Positions 17,898 to 25,914 of a stretch of 64,000 bases of DNA are shown here, one piece after another. Origin of the DNA: Acidobacteriaceae bacterium (GTDB taxonomy: Bacteria; Acidobacteriota; Terriglobia; Terriglobales; Acidobacteriaceae); assembly GCA_035944135.1 (NCBI GenBank), contig DASZBM010000009.1, positions 1 through 64,000 on the forward strand. The letters are read 5' to 3'. Below the pieces are notes generated by a model that had not been told where the DNA came from, did not search any database, and worked only from the letters and a program-made list of their open reading frames with translations. How positions within the stretch are numbered: the first letter of the stretch is position 1; each line of letters starts with the position of its first letter. The translations under genes and the position numbers were made by a program.

Positions 17898-19322
17898 ATG
17901 TCGGCCCCTTCGCAGAGCAATGTTGTCGTACCGTCTGATTCGCCCGTCACCAGGAGCTGCGCCACCCATCCTCTCTCGCTGCTGGTCATCGAGGACGACC
18001 CTGTGCTCCGGGACTTCTGTCTCGAGATCGGAAAGCAGATGGGGTTTGCTGCATCCTTCGCGGATTCGATACCGTCTGCGCGCGCGGTTCTTCCCCAGCC
18101 TGTGGATGTTGTGCTGCTTGATGTCCGCCTTCCCGGCGGCGAGGGCCTTTCGCTGCTGGACGACATTCGCGCGAAGCACCCCTCCGCGATCGTCATCATC
18201 ATGACCGCCTACCCCACAGTCGACTCTGCGGTTGAGGCGCTTCGAACCGGTGCCGGCGACTATCTCTCCAAGCCCTTCACTGTCGACGACCTCGCCTTAA
18301 CGCTGGAGCGCGCGGCCGAGCGACGCATCTTCGACGTGGAGTCCCGAGAGTTACGCGAGCGTCTACGTACAGGAGAAGGTGAGGGCCGGCTCACCGGCCG
18401 CTCTCCCGGCATGGAAAAGCTCTATCGCATCCTCTCCAAGGTCGCATTCACCACGCATCCGGTCCTCATCGTGGGCGAGTCAGGCACAGGCAAGAGCGTC
18501 GTCGCGCAGGCGATTCACCTGAACGGTCCTCGCGCCGCAGAGCCTTTTACCACCCTTGAATGCACTGTCCTCACGCCCGCGGTTATGGACGCACAGCTCT
18601 TTGGCTCTGCAGGCGAGCCGCCATTGCTCGGCCGTGCCGGTACCATCTTTCTCGACGAGGTCTCCGAGTTGCCGCTGGATCTCCAGGCCCGCCTGGTGCG
18701 CGCGCTCGAAACCCGCCAGATTTCCACCCACGACGGCACCGACTCCGTACCGCTCGCCGGCCGTCTGCTGGCTTCCACAACGCGCGACCTCACACGCTTG
18801 GTCGCAACCGGGCGCTTCCGCAATGATCTCTTCTATCGCCTCAACGTCGTCAACCTGCGCCTGCCGGCCCTTCGCGAGCGCAAGGAAGACATTCCGCTGC
18901 TCGCCGCCAGCATTCTCGAGCGACTGCATATTGAGAGCGAGGACTACCACACCATCGCGCAGGACGCTCTGCGGCTTCTTGTCGACTACGATTGGCCGGG
19001 CAATGTTCGCGAGCTCCAGCATGCGCTCGAACGTGCCTTCGCGCTCTCCAGTGGTCCAGTTCTGCACCTTGGCGATCTGCCCACTCAGCTCCAGAACGCC
19101 CGCATCGAACGCGACCACCGCCAGCCACAAGCCATCGCAGCCCCGGAGAACTTGCTCACCATCGAGGTTCGCTCGATTGCCGATATGGAGAAGCAGGCCA
19201 TCCTCACCACGCTGCGTCAGTTGAACGGTGACAAGCTGATGGCGGCGAAGCTGCTCGGCATCGGAAAGACCACGCTTTATCGCAAGCTCAAGGAATACGA
19301 GCTCACCGATTCCGACGTCTGA
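17898..19322 (+). CDS. NtrC-family response regulator lacking the GAFTGA loop
   Basis: 474 aa. Receiver domain (about 25-140): acidic pocket Glu32/Asp33/Asp34, phospho-acceptor Asp75, Thr103 and Lys125. AAA+ domain (about 165-395): Walker A GESGTGKS at 193-200, Walker B TIFLDE at 249-254, and a conserved WPGNVREL segment at 366-373. Fis-type HTH at about 430-465 (NGDKLMAAKLLGIGKTTLYRKL). Between the DAQLFG motif (231-236) and Walker B only 12 residues occur, and the sigma-54-contacting GAFTGA sequence is missing. It may therefore not activate sigma-54 in the usual way. No histidine kinase gene is adjacent. Confidence 0.88.
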   Translation: MSAPSQSNVVVPSDSPVTRSCATHPLSLLVIEDDPVLRDFCLEIGKQMGFAASFADSIPSARAVLPQPVDVVLLDVRLPGGEGLSLLDDIRAKHPSAIVIIMTAYPTVDSAVEALRTGAGDYLSKPFTVDDLALTLERAAERRIFDVESRELRERLRTGEGEGRLTGRSPGMEKLYRILSKVAFTTHPVLIVGESGTGKSVVAQAIHLNGPRAAEPFTTLECTVLTPAVMDAQLFGSAGEPPLLGRAGTIFLDEVSELPLDLQARLVRALETRQISTHDGTDSVPLAGRLLASTTRDLTRLVATGRFRNDLFYRLNVVNLRLPALRERKEDIPLLAASILERLHIESEDYHTIAQDALRLLVDYDWPGNVRELQHALERAFALSSGPVLHLGDLPTQLQNARIERDHRQPQAIAAPENLLTIEVRSIADMEKQAILTTLRQLNGDKLMAAKLLGIGKTTLYRKLKEYELTDSDV

Positions 19323-19419
19323 CATCCATACCCGCGCCAGTGCTTCATCGAGTTCGGTACAATCGCTCTCTACACCAAAGCGTCGCATCCAGCGCATTTG
19401 AACAGGGAGAAACGATTCG

Positions 19420-20409
19420 ATGAAGCTCACACCAGGAAAGCTCGCCGGCCTCAACGCAGTATCTGACTCGCGCGGCGTCATCGCCGCAGCGGCCATGGAT
19501 CAGCGTGGGTCGCTGCAGAAATCGCTCGGCCAGGCACGCGGCGCCCAGGCAGACGCCCATGACCTCGAGGTCTTCAAGACGCTCGTCACGGACGTCCTCA
19601 CCCAGCGCGCCTCCGCGATTCTTCTCGACCCCGAGTTCGGCCTGCCCGCCAGCAAGCATCGTCACGGCAAGGGCCTGCTACTCGCCTACGAGAAGACCGG
19701 CTATGACGCCGCCACTCCCGGGCGGCTCCCCGATCTGCTCGACCACTGGAGCGTTGGCCGCCTGAAGGAAGCCGGCGCCGACTGCATCAAAATCCTGCTC
19801 TACTACACTCCCTTCGATCCCCCCGCGATCAACGATGTCAAGCACGCGTTCATTGAGCGCATCGGCGCCGAGTGCCGCGCCTTTGACATCCCATTTTTCT
19901 GCGAGTTCGTCGGTTACGACGCCGATGGCGGCGATGAAAAGAGCGTTGAGTACGCCCGCAAGAAGCCGTCCATCGTTGCAGGCTCCATGAAGGAGTTCTC
20001 CAACCCGAAGTACGGCATCGACGTCCTCAAGGTTGAAGTGCCCATCGTGATGGAGTTCGTCGGCGGCTCAAAGGCCAACAAGGGCCAGAGCGCCTACACT
20101 CGTGCCGAGGCCATGCAGCACTTCCGCGACGCGGCCGCCGTCACCAACCTCCCGTTCATCTATCTCTCCGCCGGCGTCTCCAACCCCGTATTCATCGAGA
20201 CTCTCGAGCTGTGCAACGAATCGGGCGTCGCTTACAACGGCGTGCTCTGCGGCCGCGCTACCTGGAAGGATGGCATCCCCATCTACGCCACCAAGGGCGA
20301 GCAGGCCTTCCGCGACTGGCTGAACACCACCGGCGTTGAGAACATCGACAACGTCAACCGCGCGCTCCAGGGTGCAACCCCGTGGAAGAGCAAGGTCGAG
20401 AACGCCTAA
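19420..20409 (+). CDS. lacD: LacD-type tagatose 1,6-diphosphate aldolase (class I)
   Basis: 329 aa, typical LacD length. It shows the family wording AAAMDQRGSL, ILLDPEFGLPA, ADCIKILLYYTPFDP (Schiff-base and phosphate-binding region), FFCEFVGYD, DVLKVEVPIVMEFVGG and FIYLSAGVSN. It splits tagatose 1,6-bisphosphate (and often fructose 1,6-bisphosphate) into DHAP and glyceraldehyde 3-phosphate. No tagatose-pathway genes neighbour it, so it may serve as the general hexose-bisphosphate aldolase. GGGAGAA before the ATG serves as ribosome binding site. Confidence 0.85.
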   Translation: MKLTPGKLAGLNAVSDSRGVIAAAAMDQRGSLQKSLGQARGAQADAHDLEVFKTLVTDVLTQRASAILLDPEFGLPASKHRHGKGLLLAYEKTGYDAATPGRLPDLLDHWSVGRLKEAGADCIKILLYYTPFDPPAINDVKHAFIERIGAECRAFDIPFFCEFVGYDADGGDEKSVEYARKKPSIVAGSMKEFSNPKYGIDVLKVEVPIVMEFVGGSKANKGQSAYTRAEAMQHFRDAAAVTNLPFIYLSAGVSNPVFIETLELCNESGVAYNGVLCGRATWKDGIPIYATKGEQAFRDWLNTTGVENIDNVNRALQGATPWKSKVENA

Positions 20410-20475
20410 CGCTCGATCCCACCATTTTTGTTATTGGCGGATGCAGCGGGTCATCGTAGACTCGCTGCATCCATC

Positions 20476-21756
20476 ATGACCCGGGACTTGCGTCTTCTTC
20501 TCGTTCTTGCCGCGCTGTGCTTGTGCGCGCTGTCGCCAGCTGCAGCCCAGACGTACACACCGAAGGCCATTCACTTTGAGGGCTCGCCAGGGCTCGATTC
20601 CGCCGAACTGCTGAGCCTGAGTGGCTGGCATGAAGGCGTACCGATCACCAAGGCCGAGATTGAAGCCGGGATGCAGAAGCTGGCCGATACCGGCGCCTTC
20701 ACCGGGCTCAGCTACGTTGTGAACGACGCAGCTCTCACCATAAAGCTCACCTCGGCTGCCGGCGGTCAGGCCCTTCCCGTGCGCTTCGTCAACCTCGTCT
20801 GGTGGCAGCCAGACGAACTCCTGCAGCTTCTCGAAGCGCGCGTGCCGCTCTTCCACGGCAATCTTCCGCTGACCGGCAGTCTCACCGACCAGGTTCAGGC
20901 CGCGCTCGTCGACCTTCTCAGCGAGAAAGGAATCCCCGACGCGAAGGTCACCTCCGGGCTCTCCACCAGCCGCGTTGGCGGTCCAATCGATTCAGTCGCC
21001 CTTTCCATCACATCGCCGCAAGTGCTCGTCGGCGACACCCGGTTCAACGGCGCGATTCCGGCTCTCCAGCCAAAATTGACGTCCTTCAGCCGCAAGCTCG
21101 CCGGGCAAGATTTCGACCGCCTGACCACATCCGAAACCGTCCGCCAAACCTCCGCCGAGATCTTCGAAGACGCCGGATATCTCGACATCTCCAACGACCC
21201 TCCCGTCTTCGCTCCTCCACGTAAGGAGCTCGACCACTATGTAATCGACGAGGAGGTCACCTTTCATCCCGGTGAGATCTATCGCATCGGGAGCATCAAT
21301 CTCCAGGCCGCGCCCCCTATGAGCACCGCCGATCTGACCAAGGCACTCAACGTAAAGGTTGGCGGCGTCGCTTCCGCCGTGGATCTCCGGCTCGCTGAAA
21401 GCTATCTGGCTCAGCCTTACAGGGAGCGCGCCTATCTAACGGCCGAGGCGCATGCCGACTTGCATAAAGATCCCTCGACCCACACCGTCGCCTGCACGTT
21501 CACCATCGTCCCCGGCGGGCAGTTCCGCCTCGCTTCGGTGGACACGAGCGCGCTTCCGCCCGCCGCGCAATCCGAGTTGGCGAGAGCATGGCATCCTGCT
21601 CCCGGCACCCTCATGGATCAATCGCTTCGAATGGGACTTTTCAACGCTCTCCACGGGCTCCCGTCGTCCCTCCATGTCACCGAGCAGGATGCGCTGGACA
21701 CCACCAACCACACCGGCAAGATAACCATCCACGCCCGGGAAACACCGCACTCATAA
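20476..21756 (+). CDS. Secreted POTRA-repeat-like protein, tandem paralog 1 of 3
   Basis: 426 aa. Signal peptide 1-24 (ends PAAA-QT). The mature part begins YTPKAIHFEGSPGLDSAELLSLSGWHEG..., which has the pattern of a BamA POTRA domain: beta-strand, FxG, helix, LxxTGxF. Further POTRA-like blocks follow, for example GEIYRIGSINLQ with a later YLTAEAHADL. A WWQP motif near residue 115 is shared with the next two genes. No C-terminal beta-barrel or Omp85 motif is present: the protein ends shortly after the last POTRA-like unit. The start is placed at the ATG giving the signal peptide; an upstream TTG is less likely. Function unknown; probably periplasmic. Confidence 0.65.
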   Translation: MTRDLRLLLVLAALCLCALSPAAAQTYTPKAIHFEGSPGLDSAELLSLSGWHEGVPITKAEIEAGMQKLADTGAFTGLSYVVNDAALTIKLTSAAGGQALPVRFVNLVWWQPDELLQLLEARVPLFHGNLPLTGSLTDQVQAALVDLLSEKGIPDAKVTSGLSTSRVGGPIDSVALSITSPQVLVGDTRFNGAIPALQPKLTSFSRKLAGQDFDRLTTSETVRQTSAEIFEDAGYLDISNDPPVFAPPRKELDHYVIDEEVTFHPGEIYRIGSINLQAAPPMSTADLTKALNVKVGGVASAVDLRLAESYLAQPYRERAYLTAEAHADLHKDPSTHTVACTFTIVPGGQFRLASVDTSALPPAAQSELARAWHPAPGTLMDQSLRMGLFNALHGLPSSLHVTEQDALDTTNHTGKITIHARETPHS

Positions 21757-21842
21757 CCGCAAATTCGCGGCGCTGACTGCGATCCGCAATACAATTTATT
21801 TGTCGTCCCGCCGGGTCACAGTACACTCCCTGGCAGGTAACC

Positions 21843-23243
21843 ATGCGTCGGGCTGCGTGTTGTCTCTCCATCGCCGTCCTGCTTCTCTCCGGAACCTCCG
21901 CGCTGCCGGTACGTGCCCAAACCTACAACCCCAAATCCATTCAGTTCGAGTCCACCGACCCGAAGCAGCATCTCGACGTCGGCGAACTGCTCCGCATCAC
22001 CGGCCTGCAGGAGGGTGTGCCCCTCACTAAGCCCGACATCGAAGCTGCGCTTCAGAAGCTCGGTGACAGTGGCGACTTCAGCAATCTCACCTACACCGTC
22101 AACAAGACCGCGCTGACCATCCGACTGACGCCCGTCCCTGGTGGCGAGCCGCTTCCCATTCGCTTCACCAACTTCGTATGGTGGCAGCCGGAGGACCTCC
22201 TCGCCATACTCCAACGACGCGTTCCGCTGTTCCACGGGACGCTTCCCCTGCAGGGCAACCAGACCGGGGAGATCGAAGACGCACTCGTCGCGCTGCTCAA
22301 TGAAAAGGGCGTTCCGGACGCACGCATCACCGCGACACCCTCCTCCAGCACCCTCAACGGACCTATGGACGCCGTCGCGCTTTCCATTACCTCACCGGAG
22401 ATACTCGTCGGCCAGATACATTTTGATGGCGCCGTTGCCGCCGTCGCGGACGACCTCACGACGTTTAGCCGCCAGCTTACGGACCGCAACTTCGACCTTC
22501 GCGAGGTAAACACAAGCATCCACGACAACGTTCATGAGTTCTTCGCGGACGCAGGCTATCTCGACAGCACCATCGACCCGCCGACACTGGCCGCGCCACG
22601 GAAAGATCTCGGAGGATACGTCGTCGATCTTAAGGTGACGTTGCATCCGGGCAATCTGTATCGCGTCGGAAGCATCGCCATCCATGCCGAGCCTCCGGCA
22701 ACAGAGCCCGAGCTCCGCGATGTCATTCCCTTCAAGACTGGCGACCCCGCTTCCTCATCGAGCATTCGCACGGCCCTCACCGAGCTTGCCCGCGTCTATG
22801 GTGATTACGGCTACCTCCGCGCGCAGGCGTCCGCCAACCTCGAGAAAAACGTCTCGAATGCGACCGTCGCGTACAGCTTCACCTTCTCACCAGGCGCCCA
22901 GTTCCACCTCGCCTCAATCGACATGTCCGATCTGCCCACGGACCTCCAGCAGGAGCTTGCCGCGTTCTGGCATGCGACCCCCGGTGCACTCGTGGACAAG
23001 AAATTCCAAAGTAATCTTCGCGAAGCGCTCGAAAAGCTGCACACTCGCTACGGTGTCTTCGTCGGCGCGAGATCTGATCCGGTAGCCCACACCGTCGTGA
23101 TCTTCCTCAAACTCCGCAAACTTCCAGGAGTATCCACTGAACCGGCGGATCCTGGCACTCCAATTCCGTCTTCCGTGCCTTCACCCGAGCTGCCATCGCC
23201 CCCCATCCCGATTCCACAACCACCACGGCACCCCAGGCCATAG
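21843..23243 (+). CDS. Secreted POTRA-repeat-like protein, tandem paralog 2 of 3
   Basis: 466 aa. Signal peptide 1-27 (ends PVRAQT). It aligns along its length with the preceding gene: YNPKSIQFEST, then TGLQEGVPLTKPDIEAALQKLGDSGDF, FTNFVWWQPEDLLAIL, RRVPLFHGTLPLQG, LNEKGVPDARI and GNLYRVGSIAIH. The final 35 residues are Pro/Ser-rich (PSPELPSPPIPIP), a tail absent from the siblings and possibly a peptidoglycan-spanning spacer. No beta-barrel is seen. It lies 86 bp after paralog 1. Likely a periplasmic or surface-tethered scaffold by analogy with POTRA domains; this is inference. Confidence 0.65.
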   Translation: MRRAACCLSIAVLLLSGTSALPVRAQTYNPKSIQFESTDPKQHLDVGELLRITGLQEGVPLTKPDIEAALQKLGDSGDFSNLTYTVNKTALTIRLTPVPGGEPLPIRFTNFVWWQPEDLLAILQRRVPLFHGTLPLQGNQTGEIEDALVALLNEKGVPDARITATPSSSTLNGPMDAVALSITSPEILVGQIHFDGAVAAVADDLTTFSRQLTDRNFDLREVNTSIHDNVHEFFADAGYLDSTIDPPTLAAPRKDLGGYVVDLKVTLHPGNLYRVGSIAIHAEPPATEPELRDVIPFKTGDPASSSSIRTALTELARVYGDYGYLRAQASANLEKNVSNATVAYSFTFSPGAQFHLASIDMSDLPTDLQQELAAFWHATPGALVDKKFQSNLREALEKLHTRYGVFVGARSDPVAHTVVIFLKLRKLPGVSTEPADPGTPIPSSVPSPELPSPPIPIPQPPRHPRP

Positions 23244-23334
23244 CCTCTACTTCAAACTTCCGGTCCCTCCAGCGCTGGCGATCCAGCGAGTATGATTGTG
23301 CCGTCAACTCCAACGACTCAATACCCATAGGCCC

Positions 23335-24618
23335 ATGCGCACAAGCAATCTGCGTCTCGTTTCCTTCGTCACGTTCCTCGCCTTCACCCTCTCAACCGCC
23401 GCGCTCGCGCAATACTCAATCCAGAAGATTGAAATCCACGGCGTCGCTCCGTACACCGAAACCGAAGTCCTCGAGGTCTCTGGCCTGCAGCCCCGCCAGA
23501 TGATGTCCCACGACAGCCTCGGCAACGCCGCACAACATCTGCTCGACACCGGCGTCTTCGCCGACGCGAGCATCGAGCTCACCGGCACCGGCATGGCACG
23601 CACTGTGGTCATCACGCTCAAGCCGCTCCCGGTTAGTTCCCTCACCGCCGCCACTTTCGCAAACTTCCCGTGGTGGACGACCTCTGAGCTCGACGCGGCT
23701 ATCCGGCAGCGCGTCCCGTTCTATCGCGGCGGCATCCCGCCGGCCGGCAATCTTCCTGATAGCGTCAACGCCGCGCTCACCGCCATGCTCGCCGAAAAAG
23801 GCATCCACGCTACCGTTTCGAACGCCTCCATCCCGGCCACAAATCTTCACCCGCAGCTCGCCTGGGAGTTCCACCTGGACGACCCCGCCGTGCGCCTGGT
23901 TTCCCTTTCGCTGCGCGGCACGCCTGCCCCCTTCGCTCCCGCAATGCAGCGGATCGCGCAGCACCTCAGCGGTTCACGCTTCAACGATCGCACCGTAGCC
24001 GACCAGATTCTTGCTCCGCTGCACGACGCCGGCTACATTGACGCGGAACTCACCAACGTCAGCGCCACCCTTGAACCCGCCTCCTCTGGTTACGCCGTAC
24101 GTTACTCAGCAACCATCGTGCCCGGCGATATCTTTCGTGTGAACTCCATCACGTGGCAGCCCACTTCCATCTATGCCCAGGACGCGTTCACCCACGATGC
24201 GAAGCTGCACTCCGGAGATCTCGCCTCGCAAAAGTCTCTGCTCGAAACCGAGCAGGCAATCCTCAACGCCTATCTTCACCTCGGCTATCTCGACGCATTT
24301 GTCGACGCGCACCCACAGAAGGACGCATCCGCCCACACCGTCAGCTACTCGCTCGCGATCACGCCCGGCGAGATCTACCACGTCAAGTCCATCACGCCGC
24401 TGAACCTCTCCGCGGCCGCCCAAAAGGACTTCGACTTCGGCTGGCTCCTAAAGCCCGGAGCCGCCTATGATCCGCTCTACACAGCAACCTTTCTGACCAA
24501 CAACACCGCCCTGCGCAGCCTCGCCGGATACACCGCCAGCTTTCAGGCTGCAGCCGACTCACAGACGCACCTAGTTGACCTGACCATCAACTTCATCCGA
24601 ACAGGCGGCGGCGAGTAG
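23335..24618 (+). CDS. Secreted POTRA-repeat-like protein, tandem paralog 3 of 3
   Basis: 427 aa. Signal peptide 1-25 (STAALAQ). The most divergent of the three, but it keeps YSIQKIEIHGVAPYTETEVLEVSGLQ, LLDTGVFADASIELTG, FANFPWWTTSELDAAI, RQRVPFYRGGIPPAG and two GDIFRVNSI/GEIYHVKSI units. The repeated G(D/E)I(F/Y) start of each later block is the usual start of a POTRA unit. It ends without a barrel. The start is the ATG at 23335; a TTG 13 codons upstream would add residues before the signal peptide. The three genes probably form a transcription unit produced by duplication. Confidence 0.65.
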   Translation: MRTSNLRLVSFVTFLAFTLSTAALAQYSIQKIEIHGVAPYTETEVLEVSGLQPRQMMSHDSLGNAAQHLLDTGVFADASIELTGTGMARTVVITLKPLPVSSLTAATFANFPWWTTSELDAAIRQRVPFYRGGIPPAGNLPDSVNAALTAMLAEKGIHATVSNASIPATNLHPQLAWEFHLDDPAVRLVSLSLRGTPAPFAPAMQRIAQHLSGSRFNDRTVADQILAPLHDAGYIDAELTNVSATLEPASSGYAVRYSATIVPGDIFRVNSITWQPTSIYAQDAFTHDAKLHSGDLASQKSLLETEQAILNAYLHLGYLDAFVDAHPQKDASAHTVSYSLAITPGEIYHVKSITPLNLSAAAQKDFDFGWLLKPGAAYDPLYTATFLTNNTALRSLAGYTASFQAAADSQTHLVDLTINFIRTGGGE

Positions 24619-24623
24619 CCCCG

Positions 24624-25910
24624 CTACTTCAGGCTTCCTGTCACACCCGTGCCAACCGTAAGCGGCTCTCCGTCGGCGGACATGATCTTCAGCCCCCGGC
24701 TCTGCACCTGCGCGTAAAAGATCTTGCCGGCCTTCGCTGCCTGGATCTGCACGTTGTCCAACACTAGATTTTTGATCGGTGCCTCTGGCAGCCCCTCGAC
24801 GTCCATCGCCACCTTCGCTCCGGTCACCTTCAAGTTCTCAATGTGAATGCCATCAAAGCGCGCCGTCAGTCTCGTGACCGGCATCGTCGTGGCGGTAACA
24901 GCACCCGCACGATCGCCACCGTAGTAGTCCGTGATCTGAATCGCAGTCCCTACGCCCTCCATCGTGATGTCCTTGTAGCTGAAATCGCTCAAGTCACCGC
25001 CGCGATCGCGCCCGCTCTTCAGCCGGATACCCTGCGTCGTCCCTTTGAACTGCACGCGCTCTACATGCACATGCTGCACGCCGCCTGCGACCTCACTGCC
25101 GACGCTCATCCCGTGGCCCTTCAAAAACACGCAATCCCGGATCGTGATGTCATGCGACGGCGCATCCGGCCCCGGAGAACCGGGCTGTCCACTCTTGATC
25201 GCCACGTTGTCATCACCCGTGTCGATCGTCACATGATCGATCAGGATGTTCCCGGAGCTGAACGGATCGATCCCGTCCGTGTTGTGCCCAGCTGGCAGCG
25301 GCGCCAGAACCTTCATGTTCCGAAACGTCAGATCATCCGAGTAGTACGGCACGATCTGCCACATCGGCGAGTTCTCGACCGTCACATTCTCCATGACCAC
25401 ATGCTTGCAGTGATCGAACACAATCAGCCGCGGCCGCGTCTGGTGCGGATTCACCCACCAGCTTTCGCCCCGTCCATCAATCACCCCGCCGCCGCGAATC
25501 GTGATGTCCTCGGCATTCATCGCGCTCAAGAGACTCTGCCGGCCCTTGTCATGAAACTGCTCAATCTCGAGATAGTCATCGTGATTCGTACTCCCCTCGA
25601 GCGTCGTCCCTGCAGCAATCTCCAGCGTGATATGGCTCTTCAGCACCAGCGGCGCGCTCACAAAATTCGCCGCACCCGCCAGCCGCACCACACCACCGCC
25701 GCTCGCCGCACAATCATCAATCGCCTTCTGAATCGCCGCCGTGTCCAGAGTCGACCCATCCCCCTTCGCGCCATACTGCTGGACCGCGCATACCTTGCCG
25801 CTCTGCGCCGAAGCCACACCCACCGGCAACAACAGTGCCGCACCCACAAACAGAATCGTCTTCACGCTCACCTCATCGACGCGCGCGACCTTTCGACGCG
25901 CCACTTCCAT
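24624..25910 (-). CDS. Glycoside hydrolase family 28 (polygalacturonase-like), secreted
   Basis: About 428 aa. Right-handed beta-helix pectinase family. It opens with VQQYGAKGDGSTLDTAAIQKAID and carries the GH28 catalytic motifs NTDGIDP, TGDDNVAIKS, GHGMSVGSE and RLKS (the RIK-type substrate-binding motif). A signal peptide (KTILFVGAALLLPVGVASAQ) directs export. Three starts are possible: the ATG at 25910 used here, or GTGs at 25871 and 25865, the last giving the most typical signal peptide. The ATG lies four bases after the stop of the upstream amidase, implying co-transcription. Expected to hydrolyse alpha-1,4-galacturonosyl or related pectic linkages. Confidence 0.88.
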   Translation of the reverse strand: MEVARRKVARVDEVSVKTILFVGAALLLPVGVASAQSGKVCAVQQYGAKGDGSTLDTAAIQKAIDDCAASGGGVVRLAGAANFVSAPLVLKSHITLEIAAGTTLEGSTNHDDYLEIEQFHDKGRQSLLSAMNAEDITIRGGGVIDGRGESWWVNPHQTRPRLIVFDHCKHVVMENVTVENSPMWQIVPYYSDDLTFRNMKVLAPLPAGHNTDGIDPFSSGNILIDHVTIDTGDDNVAIKSGQPGSPGPDAPSHDITIRDCVFLKGHGMSVGSEVAGGVQHVHVERVQFKGTTQGIRLKSGRDRGGDLSDFSYKDITMEGVGTAIQITDYYGGDRAGAVTATTMPVTRLTARFDGIHIENLKVTGAKVAMDVEGLPEAPIKNLVLDNVQIQAAKAGKIFYAQVQSRGLKIMSADGEPLTVGTGVTGSLK

Positions 25911-25914
25911 CTTG

